From Bordetella parapertussis (lineage in GTDB: Bacteria > Pseudomonadota > Gammaproteobacteria > Burkholderiales > SG8-39), in NCBI GenBank assembly GCA_945862265.1, contig CAMAXP010000020.1, forward strand, positions 1 through 64,000: a DNA stretch of 64,000 nucleotides, written 5' to 3'. The notes under the pieces were generated by a model. That model saw only the letters and a list, made by a program, of their open reading frames with translations. It had not been told where the DNA came from and ran no database searches. The stretch's first letter is position 1. Every line of letters starts with the position of its first letter. This document shows, one piece after another, positions 27,417-38,353 of the stretch. Position numbers and translations under genes: made by a program.

Positions 27417-29219
27417 ATGAGCGCGATCCAAGTCCTGCCCGACCTCCTGATCAGCCAGATCGCGGCCGGCGAGGTCGTCGAACGACCAGCTTCCGTGCTG
27501 AAGGAACTCCTTGAAAACAGCCTCGACTCGGGCGCCACCGAGGTCCAGGTGCTCCTCGACGCCGGCGGCATCGCGCGCATCCAGGTGGAGGACAACGGCG
27601 GCGGCATCGCGAGCGACGAGTTCACGCTGGCGCTGGCGCGCCACGCCACCAGCAAGATCCGTTCGCTCGAGGACCTCGAGGCCGTGGGGTCGTTGGGGTT
27701 CCGGGGCGAGGCGCTCGCGTCCATCGCCTCGGTGGCCCGGGTCACGCTGACTTCGCGGACCGGCGCCTCCCCGCATGCACACATGCTGAACTCCGAAGGT
27801 CCGGTCACAGGCTCGGTGGAGCCCGCTGCGCGGCAGCCCGGCACTACGGTGACGGTGGCCGACCTGTACTTCAACACCCCCGCGCGGCGCAAGTTCCTGC
27901 GCACCGAGGCCACCGAGTTCGGGCATTGCGAGGGCGTGTTCCAACGCATCGCGCTGGCGCGTCCCGACGTGGCCTTCCTGCTGAAGCACAACGGCCGCGT
28001 GAGCGCGCATTACCAGATCCAGATGGTGGGCGATCGCGTCGCAGCAATCCTCGGCAAGGAGTTTTCCGCCGCGAGCCTGCCCGTCGAGGCCGAGGCCGGG
28101 ACGCTGTCCCTGCGCGGGTTCGCCGGCGCGCCGCAGGCCGCGCGCAGCCGCGCCGACCAGCAGTACTTCTTTGTCAACGGCCGCTACGTACGCGACAGGC
28201 TGCTGTCGCACGCGGTGCGCGAAGCCTATTCGGACGTGCTGCATGGCGACCGGCAGCCCGCCTACGCCCTCTTCCTCGAACTCGACCCGCGCGGGGTGGA
28301 CGTGAATGTGCACCCCGCCAAGACCGAGGTCCGCTTCCGCGATTCGCGCTCGATCCACCAGTTCATCTTCCATGCGGTAAAGCGGGCGCTGTCCCCAGCC
28401 GCAGGCCAGGCCCCGGTCGCGTACGCACAGGTGGATGCGCCTCTCAACCGTGCTATTGCACCGCGTCCCGCCTACGCGCCCTACCAGCACGGGCTCGGCG
28501 TCGAGCAGCCGGTGGCCGCCTACCAATCCATGTTTGCCCAGACTGCGGCAACGCCCTTCAGGGCCCCCATGCCGGCGCCAGGCGCCGCTGCAGCGATCGC
28601 GCCCCTGCCGCTCCCCCTGCCTTCGCGTCCCGACGCGCCGCCGCTCGGCTACGCGCTCGCGCAGCTGCACGGCGTCTACATCCTCGCCCAGAACGAGGCC
28701 GGGCTCGTGCTCGTCGACATGCATGCTGCACACGAGCGGATCGTCTACGAAAGGATGCGCCGCTCGCTCGACGCGGGCGCGCTGCAACGCCAGTCTCTGC
28801 TGGTGCCGGCCATGTTCCAGGCCGACTCGGTGGAGGTCGCCACCGCCGAGGAACAGCAGGATGCGCTCGACAAGCTCGGCTTTGAGGTCGGGGTCGCCTC
28901 GCCAACGACGCTCGCTGTCCGGGCGGTGCCGGCCGCGCTGGCCGGCGGCGACCTGCCTGCGCTTGCGCGCAGCGTGCTCGCCGACCTGCGCGAATTCGGC
29001 GCCACCGAGGCGCTGGCCACGCGCCGCGACGAACTGCTCTCCACGATGGCCTGCCACGCCGCCGTGCGCGCCAACCGGATCCTGTCCGTGCCGGAAATGA
29101 ACGCACTGCTGCGCGAAATGGAAGAAACGGAACGCTCGGGCAGCTGCAACCACGGCCGGCCCACGTGGTACCAGATGTCGATGCCCGACCTCGACCGCCT
29201 CTTCCTCCGTGGAAGGTAG
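27417..29219 (+). CDS. mutL: DNA mismatch repair protein MutL
   Basis: The 600-residue protein has the GHKL ATPase N-terminus ([36 protein letters not shown]), a Pro/Ala-rich linker (about 325-410) and a C-terminal dimerisation domain. The C-terminus also carries endonuclease-type motifs: [12 protein letters not shown] (Gln of DQHA replaced by Met), [10 protein letters not shown] and CNHGRPTW, so it may nick DNA as in many bacteria without MutH. miaA overlaps or abuts its end, as in most proteobacteria. Confidence 0.95.
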   Translation: MSAIQVLPDLLISQIAAGEVVERPASVLKELLENSLDSGATEVQVLLDAGGIARIQVEDNGGGIASDEFTLALARHATSKIRSLEDLEAVGSLGFRGEALASIASVARVTLTSRTGASPHAHMLNSEGPVTGSVEPAARQPGTTVTVADLYFNTPARRKFLRTEATEFGHCEGVFQRIALARPDVAFLLKHNGRVSAHYQIQMVGDRVAAILGKEFSAASLPVEAEAGTLSLRGFAGAPQAARSRADQQYFFVNGRYVRDRLLSHAVREAYSDVLHGDRQPAYALFLELDPRGVDVNVHPAKTEVRFRDSRSIHQFIFHAVKRALSPAAGQAPVAYAQVDAPLNRAIAPRPAYAPYQHGLGVEQPVAAYQSMFAQTAATPFRAPMPAPGAAAAIAPLPLPLPSRPDAPPLGYALAQLHGVYILAQNEAGLVLVDMHAAHERIVYERMRRSLDAGALQRQSLLVPAMFQADSVEVATAEEQQDALDKLGFEVGVASPTTLAVRAVPAALAGGDLPALARSVLADLREFGATEALATRRDELLSTMACHAAVRANRILSVPEMNALLREMEETERSGSCNHGRPTWYQMSMPDLDRLFLRGR

Positions 29220-29226
29220 CAGGGCA

Positions 29227-30135
29227 GTGAATCGTGCCGTCTGCCTGCTGGGCCCGACGGCCAGCGGCAAGTCGCGCCTCGCGATGCAGCTTGCGGAGCG
29301 GCATCCGGTGGAAATCGTCAGCGTCGATTCCGGCCAGGTCTACCGGGGCATGGTTGTCGGCACCGCAAAGCCTTCGGCTGCGGAGAGGGCGGCCGTTCCC
29401 CACCACCTGATCGACCTCGTCGACCCCGACGCAAGCTATTCGGCGGGGCGGTTCCGCGCCGATGCGACAGCGGCCACCCTCGACATCCTTGCGCGCGGCA
29501 AGGTGCCCCTGCTCGTCGGCGGAACAATGCTGTATTACCGCTCACTCGTGCAGGGCATGGATGACTTGCCCACGGCCGACCCTGTGATCCGCGCGGCGCT
29601 GGATGCCGAGGCCGCCGCCGAGGGATGGCCGGCCCTGCACGCCGAACTGGCCAAGGTCGACCCGAAGACCGCCGCACGCCTCGCGCCGAACGACGCCCAG
29701 CGCATCCAGCGGGCGCTGGAGGTCTATCGCGCCACGGGCAGCCCGCTGTCTTCGCTGCATACATCGCCCCGCGCGGAACTCCCCTTTGAACTGACTGCCT
29801 TTGCGCTCGTGCCCCCGGATCGCGCAGTCCTGCACCGGCGGATCGCGGAACGTTTCGACGCCATGCTGGCCGCAGGCCTCGTCGAGGAAGTCGCGGCCCT
29901 GCGCACGCGCTACACGCTGGACGCGGGCATGCCTTCGATGCGCTGCGTGGGCTACCGGCAGGCGTGGGAGCACCTCGAAGGCGCCATCGACCGCAAGGCG
30001 CTGCGCGAGAAGGGCGTCATCGCGACACGCCAGCTCGCCAAGCGCCAGCTCACCTGGCTGAGGAGCCTCCCTGGCGTGACCGCCCTCGACCCCGGGTCGC
30101 CGGACACCATGAGCACCATCGCATCCGCTTTTTGA
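29227..30135 (+). CDS. miaA: tRNA dimethylallyltransferase
   Basis: MiaA adds a dimethylallyl group to A37 of tRNAs reading UNN codons, using DMAPP from the MEP pathway. The 302-residue product has the P-loop [20 protein letters not shown] and [15 protein letters not shown]. No ATG is available; GTG at 29227 ([10 protein letters not shown]) follows GGAAGGTAGCAGG and fits the family start. GTG at 29209 would overlap mutL by 11 nt but lacks a ribosome site. Confidence 0.94.
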   Translation: MNRAVCLLGPTASGKSRLAMQLAERHPVEIVSVDSGQVYRGMVVGTAKPSAAERAAVPHHLIDLVDPDASYSAGRFRADATAATLDILARGKVPLLVGGTMLYYRSLVQGMDDLPTADPVIRAALDAEAAAEGWPALHAELAKVDPKTAARLAPNDAQRIQRALEVYRATGSPLSSLHTSPRAELPFELTAFALVPPDRAVLHRRIAERFDAMLAAGLVEEVAALRTRYTLDAGMPSMRCVGYRQAWEHLEGAIDRKALREKGVIATRQLAKRQLTWLRSLPGVTALDPGSPDTMSTIASAF

Positions 30136-30182
30136 ACAAGCGCACGCGATACCCCCCCTGCGGTTCCAGTAGACTGCGCGCC

Positions 30183-31109
30183 ATGACGCCGCTCGTATCG
30201 ATCCGCAACCTCTCCAAGACCTACGCCACCGGTTTCAAGGCCCTCGCTGCCGTGGATCTTGAGATCCGCCGCGGCGAGATCCTCGCGCTGCTCGGCCCCA
30301 ACGGTGCGGGCAAGACCACGCTGATCAGCATCATCTGCGGCATCGTCACGCCCAGCACCGGGACGGTCACGGTCGACGGCCACGACATCATCCAGGACTA
30401 CCGGGTGACGCGCTCGATGATCGGCCTCGTCCCCCAGGAACTGACCACCGACGCCTTCGAGACGGTATGGGACACGGTGTCGTTCAGCCGCGGGCTCTTC
30501 GGCCACGCGCCGAACCCGGCGCACATCGAGAAAGTCCTCAGGGACCTTTCGCTGTGGGACAAGAAGGGCGCGCGCATCAAGGAACTGTCCGGCGGGATGA
30601 AGCGCCGCGTGATGATCGCCAAGGCGCTCTCGCACGAGCCCACCGTACTCTTCCTCGACGAACCCACCGCCGGCGTGGACGTGGGGCTGCGCAAGGACAT
30701 GTGGGCGCTGGTCAACGCGCTGCGTGCGTCCGGCGTGACCATCATCCTCACCACGCATTACATCGAGGAAGCAGAGGCGATCGCCGATCGCATCGGCGTC
30801 ATCAACAAGGGCCGCATCGTGCTGGTGGAGGACAAGGCCGCACTGATGCTGAAACTCGGCAAGAAGCAGCTGATCCTCGACCTGCAGCAACCCCTCGCTT
30901 GCGTGCCCGCCGCGCTCGCCGCCTACCGTCTCGACCTCGCCGGGGGAGGAGCGCGGCTTGTTTACACCTACGATGCGAGCATGGAGGACACCGGCATCAC
31001 CGCCCTGCTGCGGGACCTGGTCACCGCCGGGATCCCCTTCAAGGACCTGAAGACCGAGCAGAGTTCGCTCGAGGACATCTTCGTCACGCTCGTCAAGGAG
31101 CCGGCATGA
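30183..31109 (+). CDS. ABC-2-type transporter ATP-binding protein
   Basis: The 308-residue ATPase has Walker [10 protein letters not shown], signature [15 protein letters not shown], Walker [13 protein letters not shown] and H-loop [10 protein letters not shown]. The C-terminal extension resembles drug or polysaccharide exporters of the DrrA/NodI/YadG type. The frame is open upstream, but the ATG at 30183 gives the proper start ([16 protein letters not shown]). It overlaps the permease gene by 4 nt. The substrate is unknown. Confidence 0.9.
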   Translation: MTPLVSIRNLSKTYATGFKALAAVDLEIRRGEILALLGPNGAGKTTLISIICGIVTPSTGTVTVDGHDIIQDYRVTRSMIGLVPQELTTDAFETVWDTVSFSRGLFGHAPNPAHIEKVLRDLSLWDKKGARIKELSGGMKRRVMIAKALSHEPTVLFLDEPTAGVDVGLRKDMWALVNALRASGVTIILTTHYIEEAEAIADRIGVINKGRIVLVEDKAALMLKLGKKQLILDLQQPLACVPAALAAYRLDLAGGGARLVYTYDASMEDTGITALLRDLVTAGIPFKDLKTEQSSLEDIFVTLVKEPA

Positions 31110-31867
31110 ACTTCCATGCCGTGAAGGCCATCTACCGCTTCGAGATGGCGCGCACCTGGCGCACCCTGTTCCAGAGCGTCGTGTCGCCCGTGATCTCGAC
31201 TTCGCTCTACTTCGTGGTGTTCGGCTCGGCCATCGGTTCGCGCATTCCGCAGATCGAAGGGGTGGCCTACGGCTCGTTCATCGTGCCGGGCCTGATCATG
31301 CTGTCGATCCTCACGCAGAGCGTGTCGAACGCCTCGTTCGGAATTTTCTTCCCCAAGTTCACCGGCACGATCTACGAGCTGCTGTCGGCGCCGCTGTCGT
31401 TCGTCGAGATTACGCTCGGCTACGTGGGCGCCGCGGCGACGAAATCGATCGTCCTCAGCCTGATCATCCTCGCCACTGCGGGTCTCTTCGTGCCGCTGCA
31501 CATCGCGCACCCTTTCTGGATGCTGACAGTCCTGGTGCTGACCGCCATCACCTTCAGCCTGTTCGGCTTCATCATCGGTGTGTGGGCGGACAACTTCGAG
31601 AAGCTGCAGGTCATCCCGCTGCTGGTGATCACACCGCTGGTGTTCCTCGGCGGCAGCTTCTACTCGGTAAACATGCTGCCTCCGTTCTGGCAGGCCGTAT
31701 CGCTTGCCAACCCGGTGCTGTACCTGGTGAGCGGGTTCCGCTGGAGCTTCTACGAACTGGCCGATGTCAGCATCGGCACGAGCGCGGCCATGATCGCCGT
31801 GTTCCTCTGCACCTGCCTCGCGACCGTCTGGTGGATCTTCAAGACCGGGTACCACGTCAAGAATTGA
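31106..31867 (+). CDS. ABC-2-type transporter permease
   Basis: The 253-residue membrane protein has six hydrophobic segments and the ABC-2 motif around [20 protein letters not shown] (about residues 178-200). It pairs with the ATPase upstream to form an exporter of the YadG/YadH type. The start overlaps the ATPase stop (ATGA). The region downstream is 193 bp with no intact gene. Confidence 0.9.
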   Translation: MNFHAVKAIYRFEMARTWRTLFQSVVSPVISTSLYFVVFGSAIGSRIPQIEGVAYGSFIVPGLIMLSILTQSVSNASFGIFFPKFTGTIYELLSAPLSFVEITLGYVGAAATKSIVLSLIILATAGLFVPLHIAHPFWMLTVLVLTAITFSLFGFIIGVWADNFEKLQVIPLLVITPLVFLGGSFYSVNMLPPFWQAVSLANPVLYLVSGFRWSFYELADVSIGTSAAMIAVFLCTCLATVWWIFKTGYHVKN

Positions 31868-31889
31868 GGCCCGCGCCCCGTGACGGGTA

Positions 31890-31988
31890 CTAGTCGACCT
31901 TGACTCTCGCTTCGCGGATCACGATGCGCAGCGCCTTGTCCGGCGCAGGCTGCGCGAAGGCCGCTTCTGTGGCGGACTTATGACTATT
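31890..31988 (-). pseudogene. Possible 3' gene remnant, perhaps Bug/TctC-like
   Basis: Reading leftward to a TAG at 31890-31892, the frame gives ATEAAFAQPAPDKAL followed by RIVIREARVKVD. The ending resembles the C-termini of Bug binding proteins, which often finish IREAxVKVD. There is no start or upstream domain. The rest of the 31868-32060 gap is AT-richer (GACTTATGACTATTAAAG region near 31976) and holds nothing else I recognise. The assignment is weak. Confidence 0.25.
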
Positions 31989-32060
31989 AAAGTCAAAGAG
32001 TAACGATGACTCAAGCCTCGTACCCGTAGATCCAAGCGCCCTGCCGCCAAGGGCCGGGAA

Positions 32061-32954
32061 CTACCGGGAGAACTGCTGCAGCAGGTAGCGCTTGTCGCGC
32101 GCGAAGACCTGCGGATCCAGGGCATCGAGCTTGACGCGCCAGCGCCGCGCCGCGAATTCGTCGCCGAAGAGGTAGCCCATCACGGGGTGCTTCATGAAGT
32201 AGCGCTCGGCGGCGAAATCCACCATCGGCAACGCGATGCGCGACGACCACGCGTGGAAGAACGCGAGCGAAGGGGTGGTGTTGTCGGTGACGTCGATTTC
32301 CTCGGTGAGGCGAAAGCCGTTCTTCTCCACCGCATCGCGGAACGCCTGCATCGGGTGCCCCGACCGGTTGTAGGCCGGAATGCGCGTGCGGTAGTAGTCG
32401 ATGATGACCCACTTGCCGCCGGGCTTGAGGACCTCGCGCACGTTGCGCACGCCCACTTCGAGCGGCACGTTGTGGAACGACTCGGAACAGATCACCACGT
32501 CGAACGCGCCGCGGTACTTGTCGAGGTCGAGCGACTCGAAGCCGCTCACAATGACGGAAACGCCGGGCTGCGACTTGCGGATGTGCTCCGCATGCCCCGG
32601 GTTGGGGGTGAGGCCGGTGGGCTCGGTGCCCGCGGCCTTCAGCATCGCAAGCAGGCCCCCGGTGCCGCAACCGAGGTCCAGCACCTTCTGCCCCGGCGTG
32701 ACTCGCGCGACGAGAAGCTCGGCATAGGCCTTCATCGCCGCCTTCAGCGAATGGAAGCTGACTTTCTCGGGGTCGTCGGGGATCGGGTCGAAGTACCCCG
32801 CGTGGAGGAAATCGTTGCGGAAGATCTCGGTGTAGAGATCGAGCTCGGGGTCGACGCTGCCGTCGACCCGGGCCTGTTTGACTTGCGCGACGTGGTCCAG
32901 CAGCGCCGGTACGTTGAGAAGGCGTTTTACAACTGTCCAGGCGATGCTGCTCAC
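32061..32954 (-). CDS. Class I SAM-dependent methyltransferase
   Basis: The 297-residue protein has SAM motif I VLDLGCGTGGLLAMLKAAG (about residues 92-110), an acidic post-I region, and LKPGGKWVIIDYYRTR. An N-terminal helical region of about 85 residues and a C-terminal cap resemble small-molecule or lipid methyltransferases, but the acceptor is unknown. The only sensible start is GTG at 32954 (MSSIAWTVVKRLL). The frame is open further upstream, but that part lies in the next gene. It starts 18 nt after the Bug gene stop. Confidence 0.8.
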   Translation of the reverse strand: MSSIAWTVVKRLLNVPALLDHVAQVKQARVDGSVDPELDLYTEIFRNDFLHAGYFDPIPDDPEKVSFHSLKAAMKAYAELLVARVTPGQKVLDLGCGTGGLLAMLKAAGTEPTGLTPNPGHAEHIRKSQPGVSVIVSGFESLDLDKYRGAFDVVICSESFHNVPLEVGVRNVREVLKPGGKWVIIDYYRTRIPAYNRSGHPMQAFRDAVEKNGFRLTEEIDVTDNTTPSLAFFHAWSSRIALPMVDFAAERYFMKHPVMGYLFGDEFAARRWRVKLDALDPQVFARDKRYLLQQFSR

Positions 32955-32971
32955 TCGATTCAATGCCTCTG

Positions 32972-33928
32972 TTATTCGGGCTGGATGCCGGATTCGCGCA
33001 GGATCCGCTTGTAGTCCTCGAACTGCTCTTTGGTGAACACCCCGAGCTCCTCGGGTGTCGACGGGCTCAGGATGAAGGCCTGCTTGTCCATTGCTGCCAG
33101 CACGTCGGGTCGCTTCATGGCCGCGACAAACTCCCGGTTCAGCCGCTCGACAATGTCCCTGGGCATCTTCGCAGGGCCATACAATGCGGCCCAGGAAAGG
33201 ATCGAAAACTTCGGCATGCCGGCCTCGCTGATCGTGGGAACGTCGGGCAGGATCGGCGAGCGTTGCTTCAGCGACGTGACGACCGCACGGAGCTTGCCGT
33301 CCTTGACGTGGGCCAGGCCCGTGGTCGGCGTGGCGAAGATCAGGTGCACGCGACCTGCCAGGAGGTCGGTGATCGCGGCCGGCTCGCCCTTGTAGGGCAC
33401 GTGCAGCATCTGCGTGCCCGCCAGCGAATTGAATTGCGCGAACGAAACGATTCCCGTGGTGTTGCCGGTGGCATAGGCGAGCTTGCCGGGATTGGCCTTT
33501 GCGTACGCGATGATCTCGGCGAGCGACTTCTGCGGCAGGCTTGCGGTCGCGAAAAGGAAGAACGTATACCGGCCGACATCGGAAATCGGCGTGAAGTCGG
33601 CGACCGGGTCGTACGGCGGGACCTTCTTCATCGCGGGCGCCACGGCCATGGGGCTGTTGGTCGCGAGGAGCAGCGTGTAGCCGTCCGGCGCAGCCTTGGC
33701 CACTTCTGCACCGGCGATTGCGCCATCGGCGCCCGCCTTGTTCTCGACCACCACCGCCTGGCCGACCGCCGTCGATACGGACTGGCTGAGGATACGCGCC
33801 ACCGTGTCGGTCGCCGACCCTGCCGGGAAGGGGACGATGATCTTGATCGACTTGTTGGGATACTGCGCGGCCGCAGAAGCAGCCACTGCGGCAAGCGAGA
33901 GGGCCGCCAGAATGCGTGGGATTCTCAT
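32972..33928 (-). CDS. Bug-family (TctC-type) periplasmic binding protein
   Basis: The 318-residue receptor has a signal peptide (MRIPRILAALSLAAVAASAA, cleaved before QYPNK), then IKIIVPFPAGSATDTVARIL, AKAAPDGYTLLLATNSPMAV and HVPYKGEPAA. These are the Bug-fold landmarks, and the residues around the SATDT loop shape the carboxylate site. The ATG at 33928 follows AAGGAGGAGAC, an excellent ribosome site. It is divergent from 6-phosphogluconate dehydrogenase and cotranscribed with the methyltransferase. No permease is adjacent. Confidence 0.9.
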   Translation of the reverse strand: MRIPRILAALSLAAVAASAAAQYPNKSIKIIVPFPAGSATDTVARILSQSVSTAVGQAVVVENKAGADGAIAGAEVAKAAPDGYTLLLATNSPMAVAPAMKKVPPYDPVADFTPISDVGRYTFFLFATASLPQKSLAEIIAYAKANPGKLAYATGNTTGIVSFAQFNSLAGTQMLHVPYKGEPAAITDLLAGRVHLIFATPTTGLAHVKDGKLRAVVTSLKQRSPILPDVPTISEAGMPKFSILSWAALYGPAKMPRDIVERLNREFVAAMKRPDVLAAMDKQAFILSPSTPEELGVFTKEQFEDYKRILRESGIQPE

Positions 33929-33987
33929 GAAGTCTCCTCCTTTTAGGTGTGCGCGGATTATAGAATGGGTTTCCCTCTGGAGGCTGC

Positions 33988-34895
<908 letters not shown>

Positions 34896-34899
<4 letters not shown>

Positions 34900-35402
34900 T
34901 CGTAGTGGTGATGGGCGTCTCCGGGGCCGGCAAGACGACGGTCGGGAGCGCGCTGGCGGACCACCTCGGCTGGGTGTTCCTGGATGCCGACGCGTTCCAT
35001 CCCGCGGAAAACGTCGCCAAGATGGCTGCAGGCACGCCGCTCACTGACACGGACCGCTGGCCGTGGCTCGATCGCCTGAACCGGGAACTGCGCCTGCGGC
35101 ACGAGAACGGCGCCGACGCGGTGCTCGCGTGCTCGGCCCTGAAGGAAGCCTATCGAGCCAGGCTGATGGCGGGCCTGCGAACGGCGCGGCTGGTCTTTCT
35201 TCGCGGCGACTTCGAATCCATCCGGGCGCGGGTGCAGTCCCGCCAGCACAAATACATGCCCGCCTCCCTGCTGCAGAGCCAGTTCGATACGCTCGAGCCA
35301 CCGGCCAACGCACTGGAGATCGACGCGACGCTCGACCTGCCCTCCGCCGTGCAGCGGATTGCCGCAGACCTCGCTACGCGAGGTCCAGCGCGTACGCCTT
35401 GA
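34896..35402 (+). CDS. gntK: Gluconokinase
   Basis: It phosphorylates gluconate to 6-phosphogluconate, the substrate of the upstream enzyme. The 168-residue product has the P-loop MGVSGAGKTTVG at residues 6-17, the DADAFHPAENVAKMAAGTPL segment (20 residues, GntK signature) and HKYMPASLLQSQF. Length is typical. It starts inside the gnd stop codon and its 3' end overlaps the convergent DUF2237 gene by 29 nt. Confidence 0.92.
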
Positions 35403-35745
35403 GCGCTTCGAGCGACACGAACTCGAGTGTCTTGGCATGGGTGCCGGCGAGCTTTACCGGTGGCGCCATGCCGTCGGCGAGCGCCTCCTTCCAGCGCTCG
35501 GCGCACAGGCACCAGCAGTCGCCCGGCTGCAACCCGGAAAACCCATAGGCCGGCATCGGCGTGGAGAGGTCGTTGCCGCGCGAGCGGGAATACTCGAGGA
35601 ACTCCGCGGTCACCCGCACGCACACGGTGTGCACGCCCGGGTCGTCCGGCCCGGTGTCGCAACAGCCGCTGCGGTAGAAGCCGGTCACCGGCCGGCTGCT
35701 GCACTCCTCGATCGGCTCGCCAAAAACGTTCAGCTGGCTGGGCAT
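35374..35745 (-). CDS. DUF2237 family protein
   Basis: The 123-residue protein matches DUF2237: N-terminal NVFGEPIEECSSRPVTGFYR, cysteine-containing SGCCDTGPDDPGVHTVCV, and GDCWCLCAERW. The conserved cysteines suggest metal or redox chemistry, but no function is established. It is soluble. The end overlaps gntK on the other strand. It starts 26 nt before the ggt stop region on the same strand. Confidence 0.85.
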   Translation of the reverse strand: MPSQLNVFGEPIEECSSRPVTGFYRSGCCDTGPDDPGVHTVCVRVTAEFLEYSRSRGNDLSTPMPAYGFSGLQPGDCWCLCAERWKEALADGMAPPVKLAGTHAKTLEFVSLEALKAYALDLA

Positions 35746-35770
35746 GGTCTAGCTCCTGTAGGTCGTGTGT

Positions 35771-37489
35771 TCATTCGCCGCGCGCGACGCCTTCGCGCCG
35801 CGGGTCGGCGCCACCGCGCCATCCGCCGGCAATCCGCTCGATGCCGTGCAGGCCGCTGGTCTGCGTCGAAAAGTTGATAATGTGGCCGCGCTGCTCGAGG
35901 GCATCCGCCAGATCCTCGTACACGCTGCCACGCTCGATGAAGGTCGGGCCGTAGGCGGCGCCGAAGTTCGGCAATGACACCGCGGCCTGCACATCCATCC
36001 CCCAGTCGAGGATGCCGACCAGCGCCTTGGCCACATAGTTGATGATAGCTGCCCCGCCCGGCGAGCCCAACACCATCTGCAGCCGACCCTCGCGGTCGAA
36101 GACAAACGTCGGCGCCATCGAACTGCGCGGGCGCTTGCCGCCTTCCACGCAGTTCGCCGCGGCGCGCCCTTCGAACTCGGGCGACAGCGCGAAGTCGGTC
36201 ATCTGGTTGTTGAGCAGGAACCCGCGCACCATGATCCGGCTGCCGAACTGGGCTTCGATCGTCGTGGTCATCCCGGCCGCGTTGCCCTCGGCATCGACGA
36301 TCGACACGTGGCTGGTGCCTGCGAGTTCGGTGTCCGGCGCATCGGCGAGCGCAAGCGCCCCTTGCGGCCGGCCGGCGCGCGCGGCGCCCATGGCGCGTTC
36401 GCCGATCAGTTTCGCGCGCGAATCCAGGTACGCCGGATCGAGCAACCCCTCGACGGGCTGCGCAACAAAACCCGGATCAGCGATGTAGCGCAGGCGGTCC
36501 GCGTAGGCGAGCCGCCCGGCCTCGGCGAAGAGGTGCAACGCTCGCTCCGATCCCGGGGCCGCGCGATCAAACCCCGCGCGCTCGAGCAACCCCAGCATCT
36601 CCAGCACCGTGACGCCCCCCGAACTGGGCGGGGCCATGCCACAGACCCTGCGGCCGCGATAGGGGCCGCAAACCGGCTCTCGTTCCACCGCTGCGTACCC
36701 TGCGAGGTCGTGCTCGGTCAGGTCGCCGGGCCGCGCATGGCGGCGCACGGCGGCGACGATGTCGGCCGCAATCGGTCCGCGGTAGAACCCATCGGCGCCC
36801 GAGGCTGCGATATGCAGCAACGTTTGCGCATAGATGGGATTCACGATCCGGGCGCCGGCGGGGTAAGGCACGCCGTCGGGGGCGTAGTAGAGGGCACGGG
36901 CGGCCGGGTCGTCGCGCAGGAAACGCTCGCGTGCAAGCAACAGGTTCAGCCTGCGCGGCATCGCGAACCCGTCGCGGGCAAGCTTGATTGCCGGCTCGAA
37001 CAGACGCGCCCATGCCAGCTTGCCGTGGCGGCGATGTGCAAGTTCGAGCGCACGCAAGGCGCCGGGTGCCCCGACCGAGAGTCCGCTCACGATCGCATCG
37101 TAGCGGTCCATCGGACGGCCAAAGGTATCGACGAACCGTTGCGGCTTTGCCGCCGCAGGCGCGGTCTCGCGACCGTCATAGCTTCTTACCGCGCGTTGCT
37201 TCTCGTCCCAGTGGAGCAGGAACAGCCCGCCGCCAATCCCCGAGGATTGCGGCTCCACCAGGCCAAGTACGAGTTGCACCGCGATCGCCGCGTCCACTGC
37301 GGTACCGCCGGCACGCAGCATTTCGACGCCCGCCTCTACAGCAAGCGGGTTCGCGGCGACCACCATGAAACGCGATGCAACCGCAGCCTGCTTCGGCTCG
37401 TAGCCGGTGTCGCCTTCCGGCTGCAGCAGTCCCTGTGCGAATGCGTAGCAGGGCACCAGCGCGAACCATACACAAAGCAGCTTCTTCAT
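35771..37489 (-). CDS. ggt: Gamma-glutamyltransferase
   Basis: This periplasmic enzyme hydrolyses or transfers the gamma-glutamyl group of glutathione. The 572-residue precursor has a signal peptide (MKKLLCVWFALVPCYAFAQ) and self-cleaves before the nucleophile Thr in AGTSHVSIVDAEGNAAGMTT (about residue 385). SSGIGGGLFLL and GKRPRSSMAPTFVF are typical substrate-site segments, and GSPGGAAIINYV is the oxyanion region. The ATG at 37489 starts the signal peptide. It lies 7 nt after the stop of the decayed MFS gene. Confidence 0.93.
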   Translation of the reverse strand: MKKLLCVWFALVPCYAFAQGLLQPEGDTGYEPKQAAVASRFMVVAANPLAVEAGVEMLRAGGTAVDAAIAVQLVLGLVEPQSSGIGGGLFLLHWDEKQRAVRSYDGRETAPAAAKPQRFVDTFGRPMDRYDAIVSGLSVGAPGALRALELAHRRHGKLAWARLFEPAIKLARDGFAMPRRLNLLLARERFLRDDPAARALYYAPDGVPYPAGARIVNPIYAQTLLHIAASGADGFYRGPIAADIVAAVRRHARPGDLTEHDLAGYAAVEREPVCGPYRGRRVCGMAPPSSGGVTVLEMLGLLERAGFDRAAPGSERALHLFAEAGRLAYADRLRYIADPGFVAQPVEGLLDPAYLDSRAKLIGERAMGAARAGRPQGALALADAPDTELAGTSHVSIVDAEGNAAGMTTTIEAQFGSRIMVRGFLLNNQMTDFALSPEFEGRAAANCVEGGKRPRSSMAPTFVFDREGRLQMVLGSPGGAAIINYVAKALVGILDWGMDVQAAVSLPNFGAAYGPTFIERGSVYEDLADALEQRGHIINFSTQTSGLHGIERIAGGWRGGADPRREGVARGE

Positions 37490-37496
37490 CGCACCA

Positions 37497-38273
37497 TTAT
37501 CCACAATGCGATCCCGCCTGCGGCCAATCCCAGCGCCGCGCCTCTCGCAGAGTAAGGGTCGTGATCGCCACGAACGCGAACCCGAGCAGCAAGGTCCCGC
37601 CGAACGCGGCCGCCCCGAACATCGGCCAGAACCATCCCGAGGCAAATCCGCCGCCCAGCAGGTCGCGCGCGATCACCGGCAGGAAAGTGCCCGGGATGAT
37701 GTAGCCGAAACCGTATAAGCCGTAGGCGACTATCAGTGTCCAGGCGGCCCGGCCCCAGCCCGGACGGGAGTCTGCGCGTTCCGGGCGAATTGCGGGCGCC
37801 GCTATTTCCGGCGCCGGTCCGAACGCATTCCAGCACCACGCGCACGCCACAAGTGATGCAATGCCGAAAGCGATCCAGATCGCGGCAGAGCCGAAGCCGG
37901 CGGCCGACAAGGCGAGGCACACAATGCCCGTGACTGTAATGCCTGCAGCGACGCCGCCGAGGAAGCGCAGCACCCACCATACGGCGAACCCCTGCGCCAG
38001 GCCCATCGCGGCTGTCAGGAGCCCCGTCGCTGCCAGCCCGGCCTTGACCATGCGGTGCGGCGCATTCCGCATCCACACCGTTGCGAGGGCGCCCACCAGG
38101 TAGCCCAGGTAATTGGCGAAGGCGAGCCAGCTGCCTTCGGTAAGCGTGACACCGGCATCGGCCTGCATGAGGGGCAACAGCGGCGTGAAAGCGAACCGCC
38201 CAACGCCCATGGCCACCGCAAGTGCGGCCATCCCCGAAAGCGCAAGGCGATACGGGCCAACCGTCACCCCCAA
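37497..38273 (-). pseudogene. YbfB/YjiJ-type MFS transporter, internally deleted and C-truncated
   Basis: The 258-residue product starts normally for this 12-helix family (GVGRFAFTPLLPLMQADAG, then a WLAFANYLGYLVGALA segment) and continues through about helix 7 (YGLYGFGYIIPGTFLPVIAR). It then jumps from WFWPMFGAAAF directly to GGTLLLGFAFVAITTLTLRE, which belongs to a much later helix, and stops after EARRW with an unrelated tail. Family members have about 390 residues. Roughly 45-60 residues are missing inside and a similar number at the end. There is no frameshift, but a working transporter is unlikely. Confidence 0.65.
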
Positions 38274-38353
38274 CCGCCCATGCCTTGGCTCATCGCGCTC
38301 CGCTCTTTGCGTTTTATTTCAGCAGGGTCATGCCGGTTTTCGCGGCTGGCCGG

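Noticed and set aside
26697..29270. 857-codon open frame on the minus strand
   Set aside because: It runs antisense through mutL and overlaps dedA. The composition is that of an antisense shadow and no motif was found.
31976..32030. AT-rich patch with a GACTT/AAGTC repeat
   Set aside because: Considered as a phage attachment site or small transposable element end, but there is no integrase, tRNA or second copy in the window.
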